NCBI GenBank assembly: GCA_001986395.2
Contig: MQVO02000008.1
Coordinates: 124,001 to 188,000, forward strand
Reading direction: 5' to 3'
Length of the DNA: 64,000 nucleotides
From: Irpex lacteus
Lineage: Eukaryota; Basidiomycota; Agaricomycetes; Polyporales; Irpicaceae
Positions 12,747-24,289 of this stretch are shown piece after piece (the first letter of the stretch is position 1; the number at the start of each line of letters is the position of its first letter). The notes under the pieces are model-generated. The model was not told where the DNA came from. It ran no database searches and saw only the letters and a list, made by a program, of their open reading frames with translations. The translations under genes were made by a program, and so were the position numbers.

Positions 12747-14027
12747 GCAAACACCCGGTGCGTATCTTCATATCCCTTCTTTATTCTAGCTCTTAATATC
12801 GTATCGCCCAGTGATTGCACCGCTTTCTATTCTTGAGTTTATTCGGTCACATGTATACGTACTACCCAGTATATTATGATGCTCCGACGATCAAGCTTGC
12901 TATCGAAGAATCTCGTCTACGTTCTCTCAGCCGCCAGGTGTCGTTGCCTAGAGATTCATCCTCTCGCTCGACTCTTGCCCCAGGACAGTTCTTTTAGCTC
13001 TGTTGCGGTATGCAACACTCTCGCAGGTGAGATTTACTCCAATAGTACCTCTTTCATTAGCAGCCGGACTTATCGAATGCCGTACACTATACCTGGCGGG
13101 TTTGGCTCAGTCTGATAGTAACAGAAGACACGCAGCTGCGTTTTTCCCGGCTCACCTTGCCTTTCCTCCTACTACATACAGGTACACACAGTGTATTCGG
13201 AGGCATGCAATACGAGAGTGTTGGGGATGATTGTAGCCACCCCTGAATAGATCATTAGAAACATCCTGAACAGAAGGTAGCTGGGGAAGATGGCATGTGA
13301 TTAATTTTCAAAGTATGTCCGTACTTAGCCTGTTGAACAAACCTACTGAGGAACGGCAGCGTAGCATGCGCATTGCGCACCGGCCCAGCGAGCCATGCGT
13401 GTTCAAGTTAGCAGTCACTGGGTCTCGTACGACCGTCTTGAACAGTCATGATGTCATAACCTCTCAACGTGATCTCCAAAATTTAGTCCAGATGAGCAAC
13501 CCGTCTTCGATAATATGATACAGTCGCCTTCGAGTTCTGATGCGTGGAGAGGCCAAGGTCTTGCCTTGTCTCCTCAAAAGTAGGCACGATAGGTATTCCA
13601 CTAACCCTCGGTACTTACCGAAGTTACAGTTGCCTTGATCGTGGATGCTGCGCTTGTCTATAATGCTCTCAGCTCTATTTGCAGGTCGTGCTCTCGTCAC
13701 AATTTCGTTTCTTCCGTTTGTTTCAGGAAAGCGAGTACCACAGCTACAGACCAATACATTCCTTGACAGGCGTTTGGACGAGAACACCACCCATTCTTTC
13801 AATGTTTTCACTTGCCCAGGTATGGACCTTGACTTCTAAACACACATGTACTGAATTCATACATGTAGGATATACGGTATACATATCTTGTGTGCACCTA
13901 TAGGCACGCATACATCATCATAGGAGAAAGAAAGTAAAAGTCATCAAACGGTCGTTACAAACAGAGGAGAAGAGATAAAACAAGTCAAATCCCAAGATAC
14001 CCAGATATACGTCGTCTCATCCCCCGC
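12747..14027. other. Intergenic, no supported gene
   Basis: The stretch holds short open frames only. One, at 13645-13839 (+), would give a 64-residue peptide with a hydrophobic signal-like start (MLRLSIMLSALFAGRALVTI), but it lacks supporting features, so I do not call it a gene. Confidence 0.4.
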
Positions 14028-15389
14028 TTATTCACACTCACCACCAATCGGCCTAGCAGCCTCAACCGCCGGAGCTAAAGGTACACCCACGTAAGGTGGC
14101 ACGTACTCCGGCAGCACCCTCCTCAACCTGCCTACCACTCTCCTTCGTATCGACCTCCACCTCGGAGCAGCAGCAGGCCCAGCAAGCTCAACCGGCATCT
14201 GGTGGTGAACTGCGGTATGGTCTATGCTTGGCAGATGGGTCTGCGCTTGTGTCTGTGACATCCCTTCTTCCTCCAAGGCCTCATGCAGCATCCGCAACAC
14301 ATGCTGTCTTGACCGTCTGAGCAATGTCGCCGTGCGCGTGGACGACCGCGCGAGCAAGTAGATGGGGATATCCCTCACACGCGTAGGTTCAAGTAATGAT
14401 GTAGCGGCGGCGGCGAGTTTGGCCTTGGTCTGCTTGCGTCGGCGAAGGATGCCACGCACGCAATCCTTCATCCACATGGCGTGCATCGGGAATATCACCG
14501 TCAGGACGATCGAAGGGGCCCATGAGCCACCGGCAGGTGAGAGTGCCTGTCGTGCGTAGGAGACGGCGATATAAATGTGGAGACATATGCGGGTGGCGAA
14601 GAACACGGAGGCGAAGAGGTAGTCGTTGCGGAAGTTCTTATTGAGAGAACCGAGGGCGAGGATGAATGTGGGGAGTTCGAGGATGCAGCACATGTTGAAG
14701 AGGGAGGCGAAGCAGTGCGGTATGACGAGGAGGGTGATGAGCGTGATGTATACCGTGTGGTGGCTGCAAAACGCGTAATTGAGCGTAAAGTTCGGGATAT
14801 TGGGTAGGTGGACAGTCTTCCATCTCCTTGGTGTTTTACGGGCGCGGACGGCATGGCCGTCTCAAATAGAAACGACACATTTTACCCAGACATATCGAAG
14901 TACTACTCACATCCAGCCAGTGAGAATGTTGATGGATGATCTGTAGTGCAGTGAACCAATGACCAAGTCGCTGTGGGAAAGCATCAGACTTCCGGCGACT
15001 CTATCAGTGAACCTAGTACACACCATAGTAAATAGGCAATAAAGAAACAGCAACTCCTGTCCGCCCACTGGCCTCCCTCGAAGACGTTTCCGGTGGCAAA
15101 CCAAGACCAGACGTAGGGCACACTGCACGCAGTCATGACAGCGCTGTCCACCAATAGCATTAACCACCGTCAAGTAAGGCGACCGAAGCGAGAATACGTA
15201 CCTCGAGATAGCAGTAAGAACCCAGCTCTTCTCGCGGTCGGTCTGATGCTTGCCTCTCAAACCCAGATAGTACTCGACGCCGTAGTAAACGGCGGCGAGT
15301 GACACGACCGAGTTCGCTGTGAACAAGGCGAGCTCGTCGTTGAACGCAGGGATCGCCATCGTTGTAAATCTGGAGACCATTATGGCCAC
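14028..15389 (-). CDS. TLC-domain multi-pass membrane protein
   Basis: Four exons on the minus strand (15389-15202, 15143-15024, 14970-14911, 14763-14028) total 1,104 nt, coding 367 aa. Several hydrophobic segments line up with a TLC (TRAM/LAG1/CLN8) domain: ANSVVSLAAVYYGVEYYLGL near the N-terminus, AYLLCDLVIGSLHYRS, then the His pair in GWIHHTVYITLITLLVIPHC, and LELPTFILALGSLNKNFRND. The last 130 residues are a basic, Arg/Lys-rich cytosolic tail (MKDCVRGILRRRKQTKAKL onward). TLC proteins sit in the ER or endosomal membranes and either synthesise or sense lipids; this one looks like the TMEM56/TLCD group rather than a ceramide synthase, because no homeobox and no LAG1 motif is visible. Internal ATGs at 15380 and 15359 are alternative starts. 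Confidence 0.78.
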
Positions 15390-16873
15390 CCAGATCTCGA
15401 GAGGGAACGAGGGGGGATGGAAGTCGGGAGTAAAGACGTGGTACGCTGGTACGGTGGACCCTTTGACTGGCTCAATTCGGGCTAACCCAGTCCTGATGTC
15501 TTGTCACACCTGTCTGATATCTACTCGTTTATTCCAAGGAGTCAGATAAGCAGACAATTCTTGATACAGAGGTGCGTGGTTCAGCCATAGTACGTTTACC
15601 GATCCACGCTATTCTTTCCTGGGAGTGGCCTGGAGTGGCGAACGTGGTTCTGCAAACGTTCCCCATGTGATGCATGTCGATATTTGACACCGCGCTGGAA
15701 AGCATAGTTTGTATTCGTAAGTCGTTACTCTTCTCCAGATACAATACAGAAGCCAAGAATTGACGAAAGCCAATGAAGACGAGTTGATGATGGCTTCTGA
15801 CAGTCGATGGTTGCGTAAAAGAGGACGCGGACCATTAGACGCTCGTACGTTCCTCTCTGTTCAGTGTTCACTGAGTCCAAATCAGAAAGCAATGGGACCA
15901 AGTGTCTACAATCTACGGCAGAAAAAAGTGCGAATGCACGTTTTCCAGAAACTACGTATACTGAGCTTCATGAGCACAACGTCCGAAGCCGAAGTGGCGG
16001 CAAACTCTTCGACTTCCTAATCTGGCAGTAACACGTTCGTATTTCTGGGCGTCTAGCCCCGCGTTTACCCCAGCGGTAATTTCCGGCTCTTCATTCGCTA
16101 CCACCACCCTTTGTAGTGGGAATTAGTTGCACGAGCGTATCCCGTCGGTTTGAAGTTGGTATGCTGCGACAAAATGACTGCAGCTCTGATGATGTTGGGC
16201 CTTGAGTAGATGTACAGTACGTGTTCTAGCTACCGTTGGAAGACCGAACTGATCTTCACACAGTTTAGCTCTCCGTTCTTCTGTGGCTTATCAGACTCTT
16301 CGTTACTATCTGCGGATGTATTGTCAATGCACGAGTTGCAATTCTGCCCAAACATATCGTGCCACGGTCCGAACGTGCTTCAGCAGCCAAGTCAACGCCT
16401 CGTAATTGGCACCGCTAATTGCTGAACGGTGACGGGACAATCACCGCAGCACGTTCATAGATATGAATACCCGCTCATGTAAGTATATAGCGTTTTTCCT
16501 TCTTATTTGAGGGACTTAGTGGATTCTTGTACGATCACAGGATCCCTCTATCCGTTATCAATATTTCAATCCTCACCCAGGTGCGGACTATCGTCGCACA
16601 TGCTCTCAAGACTCTGTCCTGTACGTGTTACTCAGTGGGTTGCGATCAGAAAGGAGGCATCAGCCTACTCGTTCTTAGATATCGCTCAGCCCTGAGATTA
16701 TGCGCGGTTTATCGTGATTCCACGCCAGGCAACGAACATGCCCAAGGCGACCGCCTACATATATCTGTCCCGCATATTCTTTATATGATAGGAGACTCTT
16801 AGTAAATCGGAGGCAACCTCCCCACACTTCCCTCTCTATATTCTGGCCCTTCCTTGTGCCACCACACAACGTG
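15390..16873. other. Intergenic, divergent promoters
   Basis: This space lies between the TLC-domain gene (-) and BTA1 (+). It should hold both promoters. An 86-codon frame at 15760-16020 (+) and others show no recognisable motif or splicing, and I see no RNA gene. Confidence 0.4.
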
Positions 16874-19800
16874 ATGCGCGTCGCCTACAAGGTCGCCGCC
16901 ATCGGCTGCTTGGGGGCCATGGGCTATACAACCTAGTAAGTCCAGTATCCACAATGTATTTCGTCTCAGGCTTACAGCATGACACATTAGTTCAAGCCAT
17001 ACCCAGAGGCCCGACACTAGCATACTCGCATCCATCGCGGCTGCTATTTCACTTGTCCTTGCAGTTTCGTGGAAGAGCATAAAACCCTTCTTCGTATTTG
17101 CCTGGATGTGTTTCTTCAGACCTATCGGCAAGCAGGAGGGCTCCCAGCAGAGCAGGCTCGATAGCGTATGCACTCCCATTTCGTCCGTATCTACCATGTT
17201 AACTGGCATGCGGCGTCGGTTATCAGTTCTACCAAGGTCAAGCTGACGGTATGTCTTCGTCTTCATAACGAGAAGCTGTACTCAACTATTCTCTTCATAG
17301 TCTATGACGCAACTCGCCACCGTCTTCTCCGAGGCAGACACACCCTGCTTCGTCTCTGCGCAGCCCACCTGCGCCACATGAAGCTTCAGAATCCACAGAA
17401 ACCGCTCGTTTGGGTCGACATCGGTGGCGGAACAGGTACGCACTGGTCTGTTTGGCGTGCTGTGAGTTCTACAAGCTTTGCGACTCCGCCATATTTGCCG
17501 ACGCACGTTCATCGCGCGTTTGACCGTGGCGGAGTTATGGCGGCAATTGACGCTGAAGCTGCAGAGGCGTGACGGCTGTCTCTGGCTTTCTGCGGGCTGC
17601 TGCATCTTTCGTGTCGCTGGGTAGTTCTACGAGACGCTGTAATATACGCAACCACGTCTCTGCTGCCAGCGGGGCAGTTTGCTCCCAATTCGCCGCGATC
17701 TGGGCTCAAATTGGTGGCCAGTCATGTTCAAACTCACCCTTACTGACGACGAGCTTCTGAACGCTCTATAGGGTTCAACATCGAGGAAATGGACAAGTAC
17801 TTTCCCATCCGCAACTTTGACGCTGTATATCTCATCGATCTATGTGAACCGTAGGTGGCCCGACCACTTGCATTACTTTCTCCGCGTAGACTCAAAACTT
17901 TCTTCCATGTTTACTATAGACTACTTGAAGTCGCCAGACGACGGTTCTCGGCGCGAGATTGGAAGAATGTGCATGTATTGTGCCAGGACGCGACGTTTTT
18001 CTCGTTGCCTGAGTGGGATCAGGGTGGCAATGCGCACGGGTCTGTCAGGTGAGCGAGCACCCTTTTTCGAGAGAGTCAACACGTACTCACTCTCGCGTTG
18101 CCGGATCACGCAGTTTGTTCACATTGAGCTACTCTCTGTCAATGATTCCGTCATATTTTGCTTTGCTCGACCGTATCGACGAGCTGTACGTATTTCCCAC
18201 TTAACCCTCTGATTTCTTCGGTTTGACCTTGTTCCTCCAGGTTGGACCCAGCCGGTTTGATTGGCGTCGCCGACTTTTACACGTCCTCTCGTGCGAGCAC
18301 ACCCCTTGAGCAGGCTATTGGAAACGGCAACGAACGCAGGACGGGCTTCTTTAGTCGGTGGTTCTGGCAAATTTGGTTCGACTTGGACCACGTGTCATTA
18401 TCGTCTGCGAGGAGGGAGTATGTGGAATATCGCTTTGGAACGTAAGTCATGTACGTTGTCATATGTTTGAGGTGATAGCTGATTGTATCATGGCTATAGG
18501 ATCAAGTAAGTGTCTCGTAGCTGCTTTTTTCGTATCGTGGGACTAAATACTCTGTGATTTGGGTAGATCCTACAATGGACGGAATCATATGGTTCCATGG
18601 CTAGTCCAAATGTACGTCTTTTCTTGCCACCTTTCTATTTTAATGACTAGTATAACACTTCCCGATACTGACCATTGCATAGCCCATATTATGTTTTCCT
18701 AGGGTGCTCGCGCTCTCGCTCGACGACCAGCGCGTTCAACGCTTTCGAGATCGAATCCGGGAACACAGCAGGTTCCGGACACACCACGCCCTCCCATTCA
18801 CCGTCCCTCATCGCGAACATCACCTCTCCCCGTCTCTCCTCTATTTCCTCATGTGTGTCATCCGCGTCGACCTCACCCATTGACATGCCACCACTGTCAC
18901 TCGGCCCGGCCGCTCTCCTCGACAACCCCTCCTCGACGTCAGAGTCGTACGACCTCATTTCAAACGTATCAGGAGACAGCAAGAAGAAGCCGTTCGCATT
19001 CCCGCTGAGCTCCTTTCACTATCAGAACCAGTACTGGAGGGTGCCGTTCCTAGAGAAGAAAGCGCACGGGGAATTTCGCACGTGGATCTATGGGTTTACG
19101 TGGGAGGACCCGCAGGTGGATATGGAGCATCTAGAGTTGACCAAGGAGGATACGTTGTTTGTCATTACGTCTGCTGGTGACAGTGAGTGTTTCTTCATGT
19201 GTTGTCGTTTGTATGAGATACAAGTCGGGTACTCTGCGTGCTAATTTGAATCTGAATTTTGTAGACGCGCTGCACTACGCGATCAGTGCGAAGCCCAAGA
19301 GGATTCATTGTGTTGACATGAATCCGTGTCAGGTACGCGTGTTTGGTGTCTCTCCAAGCAGGCTCATGGCTTATACAGTTTCAACATTTGTGCCTAGGGT
19401 CACCTACTCGAACTGAAACTCGCCGCTGCTTCAGCGTTGACCTACGAAGAGTTCTGGGGTATCTATCCCGTCTGATGTAAAACTGCTATATATGTGCTCA
19501 TATCGTCTTTGTCCACCCTACCAGCAATGTTCGGCGAAGGCAAAATCGACAATTTCGAAGAGATTCTGGATACAAAGCTCTCGCCATACCTCTCTTCAGT
19601 GTACGTCCCTCTACAGCTATCCTCCACCCTCTTTTCTCATCGGCAATACTAATGCCGCCCCTGCTCTCCAGTGCCTACCAATTCTGGCGTGCCAACGCGT
19701 CTGCCTTCCGCTCCTGCTTCCACATGTGCGGGTACTCCGGTCACGCCCTGCGTTTGGCCAAGTGGGCGTTCTGGCTCGGCGGCGTCAAGGAGTGGGTGAA

Positions 19801-21055
19801 AAGGTTCGTGAGCGCGGAGACGGTGGAAGAGCAAGGGCGGATCTGGGATGAGCATCTCAGGCCGGTGTTACTTGCGCCTTGGATTGCAAAGCTATTTTTG
19901 GCGAACCCGTGAGTCCTTCCGTATTGCTTGATTAAGTTTATGGGGTCCTAGAGTCGTACTTAACTCGTTTACTTGCTGCATATAGCGCGTTTTGTTGGAA
20001 TGCTCTGGGTGTACCCGTACGTTGTGTTTTGTCTTGTCAAGGGCGGTTGGAATTGATCCGAGTGATCTAGATCAACCAGATGAATTGCTTCCTGAATGAA
20101 GGGGTGTCCGCCGCGCAATACGCCATGGACACTCTTGATCCTATCGCTCAGTGAGTCCTTGTCTTCCGTCATAGGTCATAATTTTACCGATACACGAACA
20201 TACAGCAAAACGCACATGCGTACAGGCGCATACCACTATCTTCTGGTGAGTATCTGAGATTTGTACCCAAGTCTTGATCAGATATTGAATTGTTGAATGG
20301 TCGTAGTGCCTACTAGGCCGGTACACCCACGATTCCTGTCCCCTGTTCCTCACACGAGAAGGCTTCGCAGAGTTGCAAAAGAACGACGGGGCCGTTATGA
20401 ACTGCTTAAGGTTGCATACAGACTCTATCATTGAGTACGTCGCCTCATTTTGTTCCTCCTTCACATTCTCCACCTTTCTCAGACCCACCATCGCCTTCCT
20501 ATTGCGGTCAAGGAAATTGACACCGTTTTTGTAGTGCGCTACAAGGCCTCGGAGACGGAGTGATTAACAAAATGGTCGTTATGGACCATATGGATTGGTT
20601 TGACCCTAAAGCTGTGAGTCGATTCTCTCATTCATCTCTTTGTCCTTGTTCTTGCTTTTTACGATACTCATACTACCGACCGCTATTTTATAGGGCTCTG
20701 ACTGTGATTTGGAGGTTGAGATTTCACAGATGCGGCGAGTGCTCGCTAAGGGTGGAGCAGTGTTCTGGCGGTCAGCCGCAAAGAAGCCATGGTATGTTTC
20801 GTACTCTACTCTAATACAAAGTGGACATGTCTCACCAATGCGCCTATCGGCGACTTCAGGTATATCTCCAAGTTTACAAAGAATGGTTTCTATGTTGAAG
20901 CGTTGAGTATCCGAGAAGGAAATGTGGAACCTATCGATAGAGTCAACATGGTACGTCCATTGGCATTGCTCGCAAGTTGACTCTATATTTTGCGCAACTT
21001 CGTAACTCATGGCTCCTAATAGTATGCTAGTTTCTACCGTGCCGTAAAGATGTAG
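16874..21055 (+). CDS. BTA1: Betaine lipid (DGTS) synthase
   Basis: Twenty-three exons (first 16874-16935, last 21023-21055) total 2,448 nt, coding 815 aa. The N-terminus has a membrane segment (ILASIAAAISLVLAVSW) followed by FFRPIGK. The first catalytic half is a SAM methyltransferase of BtaB type: motif I VWVDIGGGTGFNIEEMDKYF (about residues 120-140), then FDAVYLIDLCEP and CQDATFFSLPE. A Ser/Thr-rich linker (about residues 320-400) leads to the BtaA-like half: WIYGFTWEDPQVDMEHL, VITSAGDNALHYA, HCVDMNPCQGHLLELK, HMDWFDPK. By family knowledge BtaA moves the 3-amino-3-carboxypropyl group of SAM onto diacylglycerol and BtaB trimethylates it, making the phosphorus-free lipid DGTS at the ER. The methyltransferase-first order is the fungal one. 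Oddities: a 6-nt microexon (18500-18505) and one 336-nt intron (17436-17771). Confidence 0.92.
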
Positions 21056-21107
21056 ATTCGCGAGCTGAGGGTTAATGGGACTGAGTACATGAGATAATCT
21101 CCACCTG

Positions 21108-22325
21108 CTATAACAAATCTGCAAACATGTCCGCGGTTGCCTGGTACTCCGCAGGCTCTTCACGTACGTCTTCGGGCACCATCTCCCAGACTGTCTTATT
21201 CTTTGCTTCTAGGTGTCTTCGTATCCGCGCACGATCCCCGATGAAGGAGACTGCTTTTGTCCACTCCTCCTCGCCTTCACCCTCTTCCTTGAACCCTGCG
21301 CATCCGAAGTCGATTATCACGACCCGTCGAGGAGTGAACAGTATGTTTTCCAAGTGGAGATCATCGTGGATGACACCATACCGAGGGAACTTGTCCACCG
21401 CTTTCACAAGCTGCACGCATAGATCGACGGTAAGCGCATCCTCGGGTAACTTGGCCATCGAGACGGCGTCAGGGATATATTCCAATACAATGGCGGGTAC
21501 TTCAATGGCGCGTCGTTCGTCGTCTGGATTAGGATGTATCGTGCCGGAAAACAGAAACCGGGGGATGGCAGTGCCCTGTAGCTCGATTAATTCACGATAA
21601 GCCCTGCACTCATTCTCGTAGCTTTCGAAGACCGTGTCACGGTAGCAAGCCTCCCACAATGCGTCACGGGCTGCAACACCCGCAAGGTCTTCAGAGTCAG
21701 GCGAGTCATCATATCGACCTTTATCGACATAGTGTCCTGGCTCGTACATCGTGGATGCCAGCGTTTCGGTGGCGGAGTTCCAAGGTTTGTAGGGTTTGCG
21801 ATACAGTCTCTCGTCTGTGAAACGCGGGTCGTAGATCTTCAGGATGACGTCTTCTGACCCGAGCTGCTGCGAGCAGACTCGAAGAGTAACACTCTTCGTG
21901 AAGGGGTGAAAGACGTGTACGATAGTGAACGTTATTGTAGTGGGTTTGTCTGACATAGACTGCTGTGTAGTGCCAGTGAAAGTGACCGTCGCTCCAGGAA
22001 GGAACATGGAAGGCACTATGACGGGAACTGGAGTTTGCGTGGGGAGTGTCATGGTCAAATTCCAACGTTCGTCGAATATGTGGCCTCCGTAACTGTGGCA
22101 GTATGTGGAAGTTGGTAGGGCAGACTGGGATGCTAGGAACGTATACGCCACACCGCTTCGACTGTCCGAGTTGGGTACGAGGGCTTGTTCTGGGTGACTG
22201 GCAGGCGGTACCTAGAGCAAGGATTTCGTCGTGAGCATCTCGTACTCAATGAATGAGAGTAATCACTGTGCACCAACGATACATACCTTGACTTCTTGGG
22301 GTGTGCCAAAGAGAAGAGAAAGGAC
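21108..22325 (-). CDS. Protein-kinase-like fold protein (5' end uncertain)
   Basis: A large exon (22211-21108) carries a small-molecule/protein-kinase-like fold: a lysine strand (DVILKIYDPRF), the hinge-like IVLEYIPDAVSMAKL, the catalytic loop VIHDDLHLENILF and the metal-binding VIIDFGCAG. An upstream in-frame exon (22325-22287, LSLLFGTPQEVK) joins by a clean GT-AG intron. I could not find the first exon or start codon upstream of 22325, so the given 5' end is a minimum. All catalytic residues (Lys, HxD...N, DFG) are present, so activity is likely. The family resembles fungal-expanded kinase-like proteins; the substrate is unknown. Its stop lies 53 bp from the BTA1 stop, tail to tail, so 3' UTRs must overlap. 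Confidence 0.75.
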
Positions 22326-22797
22326 CTGCAAACGCAGGTTGTACTAAGTCGATACTACTAGTCAGCGTCAACCGAGCTGGACTCGGAGCCGGCGCGCACT
22401 GCGACTCAAATCAGCGTGATCAAGCTTCAAGGGTGGGTGTGCAACGTGGATTCATTCCGAAATCCTGGGTGTTAGATTACCGTGACTATAAAGCTGAGTG
22501 ATGCGGCGATACAGAGGGGGGAGACGCATTAGACAGTGAGAGCTACCGCAGCTGCAGCGCTGGCTGCCTACTTACCGACACCGTTCGTCTTACTACTAGT
22601 ACAACGTTGCTAATTGGCGCTAACAATTCAACTGCACTGCGCACTGATATGAATACTGACCAGGCCGCTGGGCGATGACGGCTTTCCAAGAGGTAATGAA
22701 ATGAATGTTCATCTTGAATGCTCTACTGTGAATTGGTCTCGTCCCTAAATCCATCATGAGCGCGATGACAACAGTAATCATAACGCGACGTGATAAC
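22326..22797. other. Spacer with probable missing first exon of the kinase-like gene
   Basis: This gap lies between the kinase-like gene and the 3' end of BTB-A, both on the minus strand. It probably contains the unresolved first exon and promoter of the kinase-like gene. No other feature is recognised. Confidence 0.35.
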
Positions 22798-23990
22798 TTA
22801 CCAGAACCTCTCGTATCCACATTCAACACCCTCTTCGCGCTCCTTGAGTCTGAACGCGTACGGAACTTCATCCCATATATACAGCTTCGCTGCCTTGATC
22901 AACTTGGGTATGTTCCCCTGGCATCCTCTGCATACTTCCAGAGAATAGCTTGTTTGCTCATAGGAATGGTATTTGAAGGTTTCCAGAGCGCTCTTACCCA
23001 GTTCCTCCAGGCAAGTCAGAGGGTCCGCATGTATGCGACCGCTCTGTATAGCCTGGATAGCTGTAGACGTCCACCACTCTGAAAGCCTCGTACGGCATTT
23101 ACTTATACCTAGTCCTCTCGATAAGCATGAGGTACATCCAACAGACTTCGCTGGAAGGACAGTCGTGATAAGGTTTGTTGAGAGGGCGTATAACCATTCA
23201 TGGCCGTCGATGAACTGTTGTAGATAAGACGATGGCAAGGACCCTAGAGCAATATCGCTCATTTGCCTCCGGCTCTTCCAGAGAGTTGCATCTGTCTTGC
23301 CTGGCATGTCGCGCTGCGATCCTATCCCGTAAAAGCAGTGCAGTGCATAAAACGCCGCGGGAAGGACGGCAGGCACTCTAGCTGCGTAGGCCAACCGTAT
23401 AATGTTTGCTACCGCCGCAACAGTATCAGCAGCTGGAGTATACCATACATAAATAGTGAGAGCCCACCTGGGTGAAGATAATCTTTTTCTGTTACTGCCG
23501 GCGCCCTACGAGCCCAATCTGTGCTCTCCCATGCCGATAACGTATTGGGCCAACGCTCTTGGAGTATTCGCGACAGTTGAGCGTGCAGTCCAGCTAGTTC
23601 ATATTTTGCGGCTAATTGAAGTGGGCCGGCAATCAGCTCTACCTGGTGGTACCAACCATCCGAAGGTGAGACGCCACGCTCGCCCGGCGCTGGGATATAG
23701 TCACTGCAACGCTCATTAAACGAAGTCCTCGATCAGGGTCGCTGCCAGCGACTTACTCGAAAGGATAATACAACATTCGCAAGAGTTTTCTTATGTCCTT
23801 GTATGCATCGGCGAGCTGTACAACCGGCAAGCCTGCGTAGCTCTCGGTGTCGTTGAGCAGTTGGGGAAGAGCAAACATATCGGAAAAGACGGTCGAGTGT
23901 GCGGCGAGAACAGATTTGTGGCACTTGAAGGCATGTGTGACCTTTTGGTTTTGAAGTTCCTCGACAGCAGTGATAATGACGTTTCCGTCG

Positions 23991-23995
23991 CTGAG
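23991..23995. repeat. Target-site duplication of the copia element (left)
   Basis: CTGAG abuts the TG of the 5' LTR. The same five bases follow the CA of the 3' LTR at 30471-30475. A 5-bp duplication is normal for copia integrases. Confidence 0.9.
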
Positions 23996-24225
23996 TGTCA
24001 GAGAGGTGACCCGGCGTCTTAGACGAGTTGGGCAGTTAAGCGCATCAGGCGCATCAGCGGTGGTTACTGCATTTGGAGGTTCAGCGCTCGAGTAATTTTT
24101 CATGTACAAAATCCTCGCACCGGGCACAGCGGTACTTCATTCTGTCTCACGCTGTGCCAGGTATGTGCCCCATCGCAGAGCCAATATATTCTGTCTCACG
24201 CTGTGCCAGATCCATCTGTTTGACA
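23996..24225 (+). repeat. 5' LTR of the copia element
   Basis: 230 bp, TG...CA bounded. It contains a directly repeated motif (TCTGTCTCACGCTGTGCCAG) twice. It matches the 3' LTR except for one extra T near the end (TTTGACA versus TTGACA). Confidence 0.92.
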
Positions 24226-24289
24226 GGTTATGAGCCTTCGTCCGCTCTAAAGCGCACCATCTATCTAAAATCTCGATATCAATCTCAAC

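Noticed and set aside
13645..13839. Small secreted protein of 64 aa
   Set aside because: Hydrophobic start only; no cysteines, no homologous feature and no promoter or splice evidence.
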